From Salvelinus alpinus (Eukaryota > Chordata > Actinopteri > Salmoniformes > Salmonidae): 64,000 nucleotides of DNA. The notes below the pieces were generated by a model. The model had not been told where the DNA came from. It was given only the letters and a program-made list of their open reading frames with translations, and did no database searches. This document shows positions 37,005 through 47,993 of this stretch, one piece after another. Positions within the stretch are counted from its first letter, which is position 1. Each line of letters opens with the position of its first letter. The stretch is from positions 13,541,918 to 13,605,917 of the forward strand of contig NC_092091.1 in assembly GCF_045679555.1 (NCBI RefSeq). The letters run 5' to 3'. The position numbers and the translations under genes are program-made.

Positions 37005-38490
37005 TGGTCTCAGAACATTTCGTATTATTCTGTACGTAAACCAAGACAATCCATAGTATATGTTACATTTCGTATGCATTACATTTGTGGATGTCCAGCA
37101 CCCATTTCATATGATCCCCTATACAGACACACTTAGAGTTGACCGGGGCAGCTGTAGCAGGGCAGAAATTTTAAATGACTTGTTGGAAAGGTGGCATCCT
37201 ATGACAGTAACACTTTGAAAGTCACTGACTTCTTCAGTAAGGCCATTCTAGTGCCACAATTTGTCTATGGAGATTGCATGGCTGTGTGCTCGATTATATA
37301 CACCTGTCGGCAACAGGTGTGGCTGAAATAGCCTAATCCAATATTTTGAAGGGGTGTCCACATACCATGTAGAGTATTACGAATTTGCAAAACGTATGAT
37401 ATGTTGCAAATTCCAATTGGTTGTGGCTAACATTAGCTAGGTGGCTAATGATAACATTTCCTAGAATAGGAGTTAGGTTAAAGGGTTAAGGTTAGCAATT
37501 TATTTTTATTTTAAGTCAGTATCTGGTGTGACCACCATTTACCTCATGCAGCAAGACATATATTCACATAGAGTTGATCAGGCTGTTGATTGTGGCCTGT
37601 GGAATGTTGTCCCACTCTTTCAATGGCTGTGCAAAGTTGCTGGATATTGGCGGGAACTTGAACACGCTGCTGTACAAGACAATCCAGAGCATCCCACACA
37701 TGCTCAATGGGTGACATGTCTGATGGGTATGCAGGCCATGGAAGAACTGGGACATTTTCAGCTTCCAGGAATTGTGTACAGAACACTGCGACATGGGGCT
37801 GTGCATTATCATGCTCAAATATGAGGTGATGGCGGCGAATTAATGGTAAGACAATGGGCCTCAGGATCTCGTCACAGTATCACATTGCCATAGATAAAAT
37901 GCTATTGTGTTCATTGTTCTTATCTTATGCCTGCCCATACCATAACCCCACTCTGTTCACAATGTTGACATCAGCAAACCGCTCGCCCACACGACGCCAT
38001 ACACACTGTCTGCCATCTGCCCGGTACAATTGAAACCAGGATTCATCCACGAAGAGCTGCAGTTGTGAGGCCAGGTGGACGTACTTTAACATTTTCTAAA
38101 ACAACGTTGGAGGCGGCTTATGGTAAAGCAATTAACACATTCCTGTAGTCGGCATGCCAATTGCACACTCCCTAAAAACTTGCGACATCTGTGGCATTGT
38201 GTTGTGACAAAACTGCACATTTTAGAGTGGCCTTATATTGTCCCCAGCACAACCTGCACCTGTGTAATGATGTTGCTGTTTAATCAGCTTCTTGATATGC
38301 CACACCTGTCAGGTGGATAGATTATCTTGCAACCTTTGGATTGCTAGACGTTCGCGTTTTACACCCGACCAACCACCCTCCTTTCGTTTTTGCCTTAAGT
38401 AACCTTATATCTTATGTAACCATACCAAACGTAATATAATTGGATTGTCCCGGGTATACTTTTACTATGTTACGTCTAATCTATGATACC
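37005..38490. mobile_element. Nested repeat: palindromic element split by Tc1 fragments
   Basis: Outer parts (ttcgtattattctgtacgta near 37020; acgtatgatatgttgcaaat near 37391; taaccataccaaacgtaata and tactatgttacgtctaatct near 38416-38480) belong to one common salmonid element. Inside it lie a Tc1 end fragment at about 37135-37370 (cctgtcggcaacaggtgtgg) and a longer fragment of another Tc1 family at about 37505-38330. The family assignments are from memory. Confidence 0.6.
37544..37818 (-). pseudogene. Tc1-type transposase fragment
   Basis: On the - strand one frame reads MSPIEHVWDALDCLVQQRVQ after LPWPAYPSD, the catalytic Glu region of a Tc1 transposase. A second frame carries an overlapping part, showing a frameshift. 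Only this C-terminal piece and scattered upstream remnants (to about 38200) survive. Confidence 0.75.
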
Positions 38491-38988
38491 AGTCTGTAAA
38501 ACTACATGTTCGCGCAACCAATTTCTGCTGCCACGCATCAAACCAAGAACTGATTCAGAGACGAACGTTTACCGATATGAAAATGACACTATTTTAGCGT
38601 TGTTGGTCGTGACACACACCATGGCTAGAAACACTGTTGCTGCTACTACTACTACAGAATCTTGTCAAGTCGATAGCCTACTTTGTGCATAGTTTATCCA
38701 AACTGTACTCCAACGTTTTAGAAATCCGAAATACATCTAAAACGTCAAGTATATGATTAGCAGATTGTTCTTTTTTTTTTACAACTAAATTATATTTCCC
38801 AAATCAGACAGTGAACGTTCCTTTTGCTGTCCCATGGAAAGTTCCACTATAAACCAAGCATGCTGCTGTCACGCGTACCGTCGCGAGCCCACTGCTGCCT
38901 TGTCTTCACATTATGGAGAAGGCTCGCAACAAGTATAATGAACATAAACCATTTAAACCTGACAAATTCAAACATATTGTTATTTTAC

Positions 38989-39020
38989 CTTAAAACTTTG
39001 CCCACCGCCTGAAGGACCAT
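38989..39020 (-). CDS. mob2: Proposed mob2 exon 1 (start codon)
   Basis: On the - strand an ATG at 39018-39020 opens MVLQAVGKVL plus two bases AG, followed by the donor GTAAAA. Joined to exon 2 this gives Arg across the junction and then KSKTKPNG in the correct phase. The sequence around it (38860-39345) is richer in CpG than its surroundings, as expected for a promoter-proximal exon. With this exon the protein would be 243 residues, against 237 for human MOB2, whose usual first exon is equally tiny (MDWLMG) and has the same phase. The intron would be 13 kb. The N-terminus differs from the usual human one, so this may be an alternative first exon. Not proven without a transcript. Confidence 0.65.
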
Positions 39021-39345
39021 TTTACAACTTAATCCGCTTTTTGCGTTCCTCTGTGAGTGCATATCCGTATTTTCGCCTGAAATAGAACAGTAATCTCCGA
39101 CCATACTTGATGGGAAAACTTTAAAAAAAAAACTTCTATCCACACCGTCGCTCTCGGATGAGGCTCCAAAATTAAACACTTCAACTTTCACTGTACATAA
39201 GACCTGAAGAGAAACGTATTTGTGGCTTTCGCAACTGCCAGCCCCCCTTTCTCCACTTGCAGCCAATCCGTGGAGAGGAGAGTCCTCGGGGTGCGAAAAA
39301 AGAACCCCCACAATACGTACGTCACAGCCTTATTATGTAGAGGTG
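39021..39345 (-). promoter_or_regulatory. Probable mob2 5' UTR and promoter region
   Basis: Sequence upstream of the proposed start, with raised CpG content. A CRE-like motif reads TGACGTA on the - strand at 39318-39324. No TATA box is clear. The transcription start cannot be placed. Confidence 0.4.
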
Positions 39346-39807
39346 ATCCACGGTTGTCACTAGTTACAATAGCCACAAAATCTAAAATGGTCTATATCGT
39401 AAAAATGTATTTCCTAATAATTCGAAAGATCGATTAAAACACTTGGTTTTCTGAGTAGACTATGCCTACTTCGATTTTGACCTTACGCCGATTATGATAA
39501 TCAGAGTAAGGTGTTTACATGACTAATGCCATGCTAGCTGTCCGATTTATTTTCCACAAGCCTCCAGTCATCTCACTAGACATGCTAGCTGTCTGATTTA
39601 TGTTCCACAGGCCTCTAGTCATCTCACCAGACAGGTTTGCTGCATTGAGAGGCCCGACGCCAGAAGAACGTGCTTAGTGCGTTTAATAGCCTACATGTTG
39701 AGACGATGAGGCCACATTCTTGTGTCTGACTGAACCTCACTTGGAACTAAATTATGAGGCCGGGAGACGAGCAGTAGATGGACATGTAGCTACTTGACTT
39801 CACAACA
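39346..39807. other. Upstream of mob2, small imperfect duplication
   Basis: Two similar copies of catgctagctgtccgattta followed by a ttccacaagcctccagtcatctcac-like stretch lie at 39530-39575 and 39581-39630. No gene recognised. Confidence 0.5.
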
Positions 39808-41596
39808 GGGCTGGTGGTGAGAGACGGTGCTTTACCACAACAGGACTGCTGGTGAGAGACGGTGCTTTACCACAACAGGGCTGGTGGTGAGAGACGGTGC
39901 TTTACCACAACAGGACTGCTGGTGAGAGACGGTGCTTTACCACAACAGGACTGATGGTGTACTGATGGTGAGAGACGGTGCTTTACCACAACAGGACTGC
40001 TGGTGTACTGATGGTGAGAGACGGTGCTTTGCCAAAACAGGACTGGTGGTGAGAGACGGTGCTTTACCACAACAGGACTGGTGGTGAGAGACGGTGCTTT
40101 GCCACAACAGGACTGGTGGTGAGAGACGGTGCTTTGCCACAACAGGACGGGTGGTGAGAGAAGGTGCTTTGCCACAACAGGACTGGTGGTGAGAGAAGGT
40201 GCTTTGCCACAACAGGACTGGTGGTGTTACTGGTGAGAGACGGTGCTTTGCCACAACAGGACTGGTGGTGAGAGACGGTGCTTTGCCACAACAGGACTGG
40301 TGGTGAGAGAAGGTGCTTTGCCACAACAGGACTGGTGGTGAGAGAAGGTGCATTGCCACAACAGGACTGGTGGTGAGAGACGGTGCTTTGCCACAACAGG
40401 ACTGGTGGTGAGAGACGGTGCTTTACCACAACAGGACTGCTGGTGAGAGAAGGTGCTTTGCCACAACAGGACTGGTGGTGTTACTGGTGAGAGACGGTGC
40501 TTTGCCACAACAGGACTGGTGGTGAGAGAAGGTGCTTTGCCACAACAGGACTGGTGGTGAGAGACGGTGCTTTGCCACAACAGGACTGGTGGTGAGAGAC
40601 GGTGCTTTGCCACAACAGGACTGGTGGTGAGAGACGGTGCTTTGCCACAACAGGACTTCTGGTGAGAGACGGTGCTTTGCCACAACAGGACTGGTGGTGA
40701 GAGACGGTGCTTTACCACAACAGGACTGCTGGTGAGAGACGGTGCTTTGCCACAACAGGACTGGTGGTGAGAGACGGTGCTTTGCCACAACAGGACTGGT
40801 GGTGAGAGACGGTGCTTTGCCACAACAGGACTGGTGGTGAGAGACGGTGCTTTGCCACAACAGGACTGGTGGTGAGAGACGGTGCTTTGCCACAACAGGA
40901 CTGGTGGTGAGAGACGGTGCTTTGCCACAACAGGACTGGTGGTGAGAGACGGTGCTTTGCCACAACAGGACTGGTGGTGAGAGACGGTGCTTTGCCACAA
41001 CAGGACTGGTGGTGAGAGACGGTGCTTTGCCACAACAGGACTGGTGGTGAGAGACGGTGCTTTGCCACAACAGGACTGGTGGTGAGAGACGGTGCTTTGC
41101 CACAACAGGACTGGTGGTGAGAGACGGTGCTTTACCACAACAGGACTGGTGGTGAGAGACGGTGCTTTACCACAACAGGACTGCTGGTGAGAGACGGTGC
41201 TTTGCCACAACAGGACTGGTGGTGAGAGACGGTGCTTTGCCACAACAGGACTGCTGGTGAGAGACGGTGCTTTGCCACAACAGGACTGGTGGTGAGAGAC
41301 GGTGCTTTGCCACAACAGGACTGCTGGTGAGAGACGGTGCTTTGCCACAACAGGACTGGTGGTGAGAGACGGTGCTTTGCCACAACAGGACTGGTGGTGA
41401 GAGACGGTGCTTTGCCACAACAGGACTGGTGGTGAGAGACGGTGCTTTGCCACAACAGGACTGGTGGTGAGAGACGGTGCTTTGCCACAACAGGACTGGT
41501 GGTGAGAGACGGTGCTTTGCCACAACAGGACTGGTGGTGAGAGACGGTGCTTTGCCACAACAGGACTGGTGGTGTTACTGGTGAGAGACGGTGAGG
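39808..41596. repeat. 35-bp minisatellite, about 50 copies
   Basis: The unit ggtggtgagagacggtgctt plus tgccacaacaggact repeats for 1.8 kb. Variants include agaagg for agacgg, ttacc for ttgcc, and a few copies with an inserted gtgttactg (at about 40225, 40485 and 41570) or gtgtactgat (39955, 40005). The first 300 bp is the most diverged, while the part from about 40740 to 41110 is almost perfectly homogeneous. Apparent proteins up to 443 aa on the - strand arise from the repeat. Confidence 0.98.
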
Positions 41597-41613
41597 CAAA
41601 CCTCCAAGCAAGG

Positions 41614-41842
41614 AAAAGGGGGATACCTAGTCAGTTGTACAACTGAATGCATTCAACTGAAATGTGTCTTACGCATTTAACCCAACCCCTCTGAATCAGA
41701 GAGATGCGGGGGGCTGCCTTAATCAACATCCACGTCTTCGGCGCCCGGGGAACAGTGGGTTAACTGCCTTGCTCAGGGGCAGAATTATACATTTTTACCT
41801 TGTCAGCTTAGGGATTCGATCCAGCAACCTTTCGGGAATGAG
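41614..41842 (-). repeat. HpaI-type tRNA-derived SINE, head truncated
   Basis: Read inverted: ggatacctagtcagttgtac at the far end, then gggttaactgccttgctcag (with the GTTAAC HpaI site), then ggggattcgatcc-like sequence, the inverted B box. It begins about 18 bp after the 35-bp array ends. The A-box end is missing. Confidence 0.8.
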
Positions 41843-42425
41843 TGTGAACACGGGAGGTGGTGTTTTTGATAGTTTGGGCCAAAGTCTGAGGTCTAGTTCA
41901 TAGTGGCATGACACAACGTAGACTTGGTTGATATCGATCATCAACTTTGAGAGTACAAAGACAGTAGAAAAGCTATGTTGAAATAGGCCTACTACAGCAA
42001 AGGCAGTGAGAAGGACAAAAAAAAGGTCAGGTTATGACAAAGGATCATGAGTTAAAAGGAATACAACAAACCGTTCTTTCTCCCTACTTTCCTCAGACAC
42101 GTCTCTCACCATCGTTCATTCTCCCTTGCTTTCTTTTCTCTTATGAACCCATCTCTCTTTCTCTCAATTCTCCCCTTTCTCTGGCCAGGACTGGTATCCA
42201 TTAAAGTATCTCATAGTGCTAATCTACGATCAGCCCCCCTCCGTCCATATTATGTAATTCATTATGATCTAAATCTCCTACTCAGAGACGCTATGTGAAT
42301 ATGGGCCCTAGTCTCTCTCCCTGCCCCCCCCCCCCTCTCAGGCTGGACCGGTGGGGTTGCAGCTGTAGCATGGACGCTCACAAAGACACAGTAATCTGGG
42401 GGATCTCTGGAGCCCAGCTCACTCC

Positions 42426-42430
<5 letters not shown>
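41843..42430. other. Intergenic, nothing recognised
   Basis: No exon or repeat apart from a short C run near 42325. Confidence 0.45.

Positions 42431-42482
<52 letters not shown>
42429..42482. repeat. GT microsatellite
   Basis: An uninterrupted (GT)n of about 54 bp. Confidence 0.98.
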
Positions 42483-42484
<2 letters not shown>

Positions 42485-43400
42485 ACAGTCTGAGTGTGTA
42501 AGGGTCGGAATATGTCAGGGTCTGGGCTCCAATCATTGTGTGTCAGGGTAAATTCCATTTCCACCCAGTCAATCTTTACGTGTGTGTGTTTATGCACTGT
42601 GAGTTGCTATCTATTTGTGTGTGTTTCTGTGACTTTCTGAGAGTGAGAGAGGTGGTCTGATAGGGCCCTGTACAGGTCCATCTGCACACTCAGTCAGCAC
42701 AACTCCTCTTAAGGCGTCAGTTCAGCTAGCTCACATAATCCCTTAGAAGACTTCTGCTTCACAATTTTACATTTAAGATGTTTGGTGCAGTATTCCTCAA
42801 GTGAAAAAATGTGCATGAAAACGATTGGTCTCTTGTTGAATGACAAACACTTAATTGAAGAATCCCTACTGTTGACCAATCACCAACGAAGGGGCATAGA
42901 CTTCGGCTACTGACTTTGGCTTGCCTCGAGAGAAAAAATGTGCGCATGAACAGCTGAAAAAAACCTTGCTGGACACCAAAACGAACAAAAACGTCACAAA
43001 ATGTCATCATAATATATGTACGAACTGTTTCGGATGGGAAGCATACGGACGCCTTTAGGCACGTCTCCCCGTCTGGCCCCAGCACAGCGCTCACTCTGAG
43101 GGAGAGGGGAGGGAGGCTGGGGGGTGGAGCTCTGGTGCTCCAGAGGCTCGCTCTGAGTGGCTTCTGCTGTGGTGAGTAGAAAGAGAGAGAAGGGGAAGGA
43201 GAGAGGGGAAAGAGGCCAGAATAGGGTAGAGCCTTTTCCCAGGAGCTATTTCTAACCTCCGCCTGCCTCTGTCTGGCCCTGGGCTATACTGACCAGAGAG
43301 AAAAGGGTGAGAGAGGGGGAGGTAGGGAGGGGGAACAGCGTGAAGGAGAGAGAGACCGAGAAAGAGAGGGGGTGAAGACAGAGACAGGGGTAGGTGGTGA
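42483..43400. other. Intergenic; purine-rich 43095-43390
   Basis: No exon seen. The later part is a GA/GGA-rich low-complexity stretch. Confidence 0.5.
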
Positions 43401-43404
43401 GATT

Positions 43405-43532
43405 ACACTCACAGAAGTTATGTTCACTGTTACATTTTTATTGTTTATTTCACTTTTGTTAATTATCTACTTCACTTGCTTTGGCAATGTTAACATATGT
43501 TTCCCATGCCAATAAAGCTTTTGAATTGAAAG
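43405..43532 (+). repeat. LINE 3' end
   Basis: tttggcaatgttaacatatg then tttcccatgccaataaagct is a familiar fish LINE 3' terminus, ending in a ttgaattgaaag simple tail. Confidence 0.6.
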
Positions 43533-43911
43533 AAAGCAACAGTAGTGAGAGCGACACTAGGGCCATGAGTGAACAGTCCTACCTGGCTTCGGGCCCTACG
43601 TACTTGAGGTGGTGACAAGTGGAAGTAATGGAATGGAAATGGAACTTTCCATAGATTAGCTTACAACTATTAGATCAGAAGGCAGCCATTCAAGATCACT
43701 GGACCATAGCCAGGGCCTCTATTCAGAATTTACTCCATTCAAGACAGTGGGCTCAATCAGGCTTCAAAGACAACTTAATGAAGTACAGCAATTCGGTTAC
43801 TGGATAGTACTAATCCATTATTGTATATGAGCCGATTTGGGTGGAAATGATCCTGATAACGACAACTAATTAATTGCTGTTGTAGGCAGGCTAATATAGT
43901 TAGCACTGGTC
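43533..43911. other. Intergenic, nothing recognised
   Basis: No feature identified before the hAT-like element. Confidence 0.4.
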
Positions 43912-43919
43912 TCCTACGT

Positions 43920-44497
43920 CAGGGGTCCCAAACTGTTTCAATCAGGGGCCCCCCTTCCAGCATTGGGAAACATACATGCCACATGTATTTCTATGTGCAC
44001 AAGCACTGTCCATGACACACACTGTCCATACCACTCGTTGGTGGAGTGAATTTTGCAGATTTAAAAGCTTATTTCCTGCAATTCTACACATTTTGTCATG
44101 GGGTGCAAAGAACATTTTGCAGTTTTAAAAGCTTATTTCTTGCAATTCCGTACATTTTGCCATGTCTAATGTGTATTCATGTGATATGAGTGACATTTAA
44201 AAATATATAATATATATATTATATATATTAAAATACCCCCCAAAAAACGTTAGCTGACATGGGCTAGTTGATCTGGACATTTCTGACAAGTTATAAATAG
44301 CTCTGAAAAGTATGAAATGACTAATATGACAAGAGGAACTGATGATGCACTACCCAATTTTGAAATTGCACCTTGTGCATTCTACTATTACAACTTTAAA
44401 AGAGTAAGTTAAGCTGGACCGAGTTCCTTTTAAAAAGTTTAATTAAATTTGGGGGGGCCCCGCCGGCCCCTCGCGCCCCACAGTTTGGGAACCACTG
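43920..44497. mobile_element. Non-autonomous hAT-like transposon with 8-bp target duplication
   Basis: The left end is caggggtcccaaactg and the right end is the inverse (cagtttgggaaccactg). The flanks are tcctacgt at 43912-43919 and tcctatgt at 44498-44505, an 8-bp target-site duplication with one mismatch, as hAT elements make. There is no coding sequence inside. An AT-rich palindromic run lies at 44202-44232. Confidence 0.85.
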
Positions 44498-44505
44498 TCC
44501 TATGT

Positions 44506-45010
44506 AACCCAACCTCATATAGAGCCTTACAGGTAGAAATCAAACCACTGACTACAGATCTAGCCTACAGGTTGTAATCCCTCACACAAATAAACTTCAT
44601 TCTTACATAGCCCAAGATTTGACGTGAGTGGAAAGTGCGGTCGGACACGTTCCTCTTCTACCGGACAGAGACAACTATGATTCTTAGCTACTGTTGACGT
44701 AGCTTCTTGGCAGCTTCTTCACAGACAAGACATGACATCACTCACTTCGGTCACCTGGTTATATATCTCAGGCTATAAACATTATCTCACGTTCTCGGCC
44801 ATGAACTAAATTCCATGGAAGAAACACACATCTAGGCTAAACATTGGACTTGCATAAATCCTATTCTGTATAACAAACACTAAACATTATCTAAATGTCA
44901 CTGGATTGGTATAAATGATCCTTTGTTTGACATGCTAAGGTCTTCTTCCTAAACATGATCTCACGCCATACGACCTAAATCACATTCTGAATCGTTCAGT
45001 GGGGACAGTG
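44506..45010. other. Intergenic, nothing recognised
   Basis: No feature identified. Confidence 0.4.
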
Positions 45011-45239
45011 GGCTCTCCCGAGTGGCGCAGCGGTCTAAGGCACTGCATCTCAGTGCTAGAGGCATCACTACAGACACCCTGGTTCGAATCCAGGCTGTAT
45101 CACAACCGGAAGTGATTGGGAGTCCCATAATTATCACAGCGTCGTCCGGGTTTGGCTGGTGTAGGCCGTCATTGTAAATAAGAATTTGTTCTTAACTGAC
45201 TTTCCTAGTTACATAAAGGTTCAATAAAATAAATAAAAC
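45011..45239 (+). repeat. tRNA-derived salmonid SINE
   Basis: A box gagtggcgcagcggtctaag, B box ggttcgaatcc, body and the tail ggccgtcattgtaaataaga. The most complete copy of the family in the window, ending in (AATAAA)n. Confidence 0.87.
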
Positions 45240-46038
45240 AATACATCTGATAATAGGACCTGAGCTCTGTTGACAGAGCGGTGCAGTTTTCTCAGCGTAA
45301 CTTTTGCAGACTTGTTGTGGTGGTCGTCTTCAAAGTTGTTTCCGCAGGTCGCAAAATTAGCACGACACGATTTAGAAAATAAAAAGCTTGCAGTACGCTC
45401 AGTGCTTCATAGGGATTTCACAGAGATTCGCTTGTTTTTGTGAGAAACCTTCAAAAAAATAACAGGAATTTCACATTAATATGAAAAGCGTATACGAAAA
45501 TACTACAGGTCATATCTTAAATATATTTTGTTTTATGTCCTGCGGATTTGAGGAGATGAGTTCAATGGGAAAGTGAGCCTGTCAGGTAGCCTTCATTCTC
45601 GCAAAGCTGACGCGATGCAGTGAAATTTTCCTTGTTTTTCACCACTTTTTGTTCTCTGGCCTCCATTGATTTAGTCACCCTAATTTTGACCATCCTACAA
45701 GGGTTAGAACTCAAAAACTTGTTTTTTTGAGGATTATCTTCACAATTGCCATTATTTTAACCATTGTACAAAAGACGCATTTCTGATTGGACACCCTACA
45801 TTCTGTAGAAACAGTACGTGGGTAGCTAGCCCATAACCCGAAACTTTAGCCAATCTAACTCATATCCGATCCTTTTAACAGTGAATGGATATTTCACGAG
45901 TTAAAATGATACTAACTTTACTCATAAAACATATCCTCCTGATTTGCTCAGTAGGGAACTATGCATCAGGATGATGACACTGGGGACTAATCCACAGATC
46001 TATGATCAGTTCATCCTAGCCCCCTAATCCTATCTTTT
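45240..46038. other. Intergenic, nothing recognised
   Basis: No feature identified. Confidence 0.4.
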
Positions 46039-46225
46039 GGGGCTCCCGAGTGGCGCAGCGGTCTAAGGCAGTGCTAGAGGCGTCACTACAGACCCTGGTT
46101 TGATTCCAGGCTGTATCACAACCGGTCGTGATTGGGATTCCCATGGGGAATCGGCCGTCATTGTAAATAAGAATTTGTTCTTAACCGACTTGCCAAGTTA
46201 AATAAAGGTAAAATTAAAAATATAA
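46039..46225 (+). repeat. tRNA-derived salmonid SINE, internally deleted
   Basis: Same head as the copy at 45011 (gagtggcgcagcggtctaag; ggtttgattcc as B box), but the middle of the body is missing: ggattcccatgggg joins directly to the tail region. Confidence 0.85.
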
Positions 46226-46720
46226 ACTAACCCATAGGGTGGTGAGAAGATATCTGACCCAGTATCAGTGGTCAGATGGGCAACTTCTAGACTACCTACA
46301 CCATCAAAGACAGCTTCCCAGCAAACCACAGTGTCCTGCTTTGAGGCCCATATTAAATAAAAAACACACACTGCTCATTAAAAAAAACCACGAGGGAGGG
46401 GAAAGGAGGAGTAAAAAGAAAGAGTTGTGCAAGAAGGTTGCTCTAAACACTGACGTCAATGGCCAGGCCTTTTGACTCGTTTCTCCAGGAAGGACTTTGG
46501 AGTGAGGTAAAGTCCAAATCTGATTACTGTTGCTCAATCAACCATCTATTGATATCTATCATCCAATTCAAGAGAATGCAAGCGAGATAAAAAAAAGGCG
46601 GTATGGAAAAATGCCATTAATTCAAATATTTAGGCAAATGTCACAGTGACCAGAAAAGGGCTTGGTGGTATGTCTGTCACTATAAAGAAAACAGTCAAAG
46701 TCAGTGAAGAAACTAGTCGA
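46226..46720. other. Intergenic, nothing recognised
   Basis: No exon or element identified. Confidence 0.4.
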
Positions 46721-46723
46721 GTA

Positions 46724-47050
46724 GTAGGCCAGGAGTAGGCAACTAGATTCAGCCACGGGACGATTTTTGCCGGATGGTCGGGATGCTGGAACATAATTAT
46801 AATCATTTGTAGCTCAACATGTAGCTCAGTTGGTAGAGCAGGGTGCTTGAAACGACAGGGTTGTGGGTTCCCCACAGGGGACCAGTATGATTTTTATTTA
46901 TGAAAATGTATTGCACTCACTTCTTCTGTAAGTCGCTCTGTAAAAGAGCGTCTGCTAAATGACTAAAATGTCAAATGTACACTGCAAATTTACTACACGA
47001 GTAAATAACAATAATTTCATACTATCATTACATTGAGAAACAGTCACGTC
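46724..47050. mobile_element. Dispersed DNA element interrupted by a SINE
   Basis: ggagtaggcaactagattca, then cgggacgatttttgccggat on the left and actgcaaatttactacacga on the right are parts of a common salmonid repeat. The SINE at 46813-46978 separates them. Confidence 0.5.
46813..46978 (+). repeat. tRNA-derived SINE (second family)
   Basis: The head gtagctcagttggtagagca is a clear tRNA A-box region, followed by a degraded B box in gggttgtgggttcccc. The tail taagtcgctctgtaaaagag then cgtctgctaaatgac identifies the family. Confidence 0.85.
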
Positions 47051-47576
47051 TCTTGAATATTTTTTGTTGTTGCTGAAATCCTGGTGATTTTACACACTTT
47101 TTCTAGTCTTTGGGGGGCAAAAAATGTACGATTATGTAGTAAGCTATTTAAATTAACTATGAGAAAAGATTCATCCATTTTCAAAATGTTCACAAAAAAG
47201 GTGTTCTCCACTAGGGCTGTGACGGTCATTACATTTTGTCGGACAAAACTTGAAGCTAGTCTGTTCATGGTGTTCAAAACTAAAAGCTAGTTCCTGCTGT
47301 CCCCTCCGATACAATTTGCAGCGCTGGCTGGTCCAACGGGTTGGGTGTGAAAGTCAGTGAACGGACCTTCCACCTTTTTAACACCAAGAAAACATAGATT
47401 CCTGCCAGCAACAGATGAATCACACAGCAGTAGATACGCCTCGGGCCTGGCAAAAGCTCAGTCCACCCCTTCAACCCCACGATATAGCCAAAGGCACTGT
47501 AGACCAAGAGACTGGTCACCTTGAGTGACTGGTGCATTGACCAATGGACTGGCAGAATTTGGGCACGGTGTGTGGA

Positions 47577-47591
<15 letters not shown>
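47051..47591. other. Intergenic, nothing recognised
   Basis: No feature identified. Confidence 0.4.

Positions 47592-47647
<56 letters not shown>
47592..47647. repeat. AT microsatellite
   Basis: A (TG)n stretch runs into an uninterrupted (TA)n of about 55 bp. Confidence 0.98.
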
Positions 47648-47653
<6 letters not shown>

Positions 47654-47993
47654 TAGTGTGTGTGTGTCCCTTGTGTCAGGTGGGTTTGTGTGTATGGTCT
47701 GTACAAGCGTGTGCAAGGCAAATCTGGACAAAAGAACGTGTTAGCAAACCCAGCAAAGTATCAAATCAATGGAAGTGTACCTTTGCGCTGACTGACAGGT
47801 CAAATCTTGTTTGCTTAACTTGCTCGACGCATAACCTCAAAGATGGCTGTTAAATGAGGGGCTTATGGGTAACGGCAAATTGTAATTTGCTATCACAAAA
47901 CATTTTAAACTCAAGGTAGGTAAATAAATTTGTTGTCTACACAGGTGTATCATTTCTAAAACATAGCATTTTACACATAGCTACTCTTTCCCC

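Noticed and set aside
39867..41611. Apparent 443-aa repeat protein with LSPPVLLWQSTVSHHQSCC motif
   Set aside because: Translation of the 35-bp minisatellite. The repeat shifts frame in each unit and no flanking gene structure exists.
46818..46876. A functional tRNA gene
   Set aside because: The A box is good but the B box and acceptor stem are degraded, and a SINE tail follows. It is the head of a SINE.
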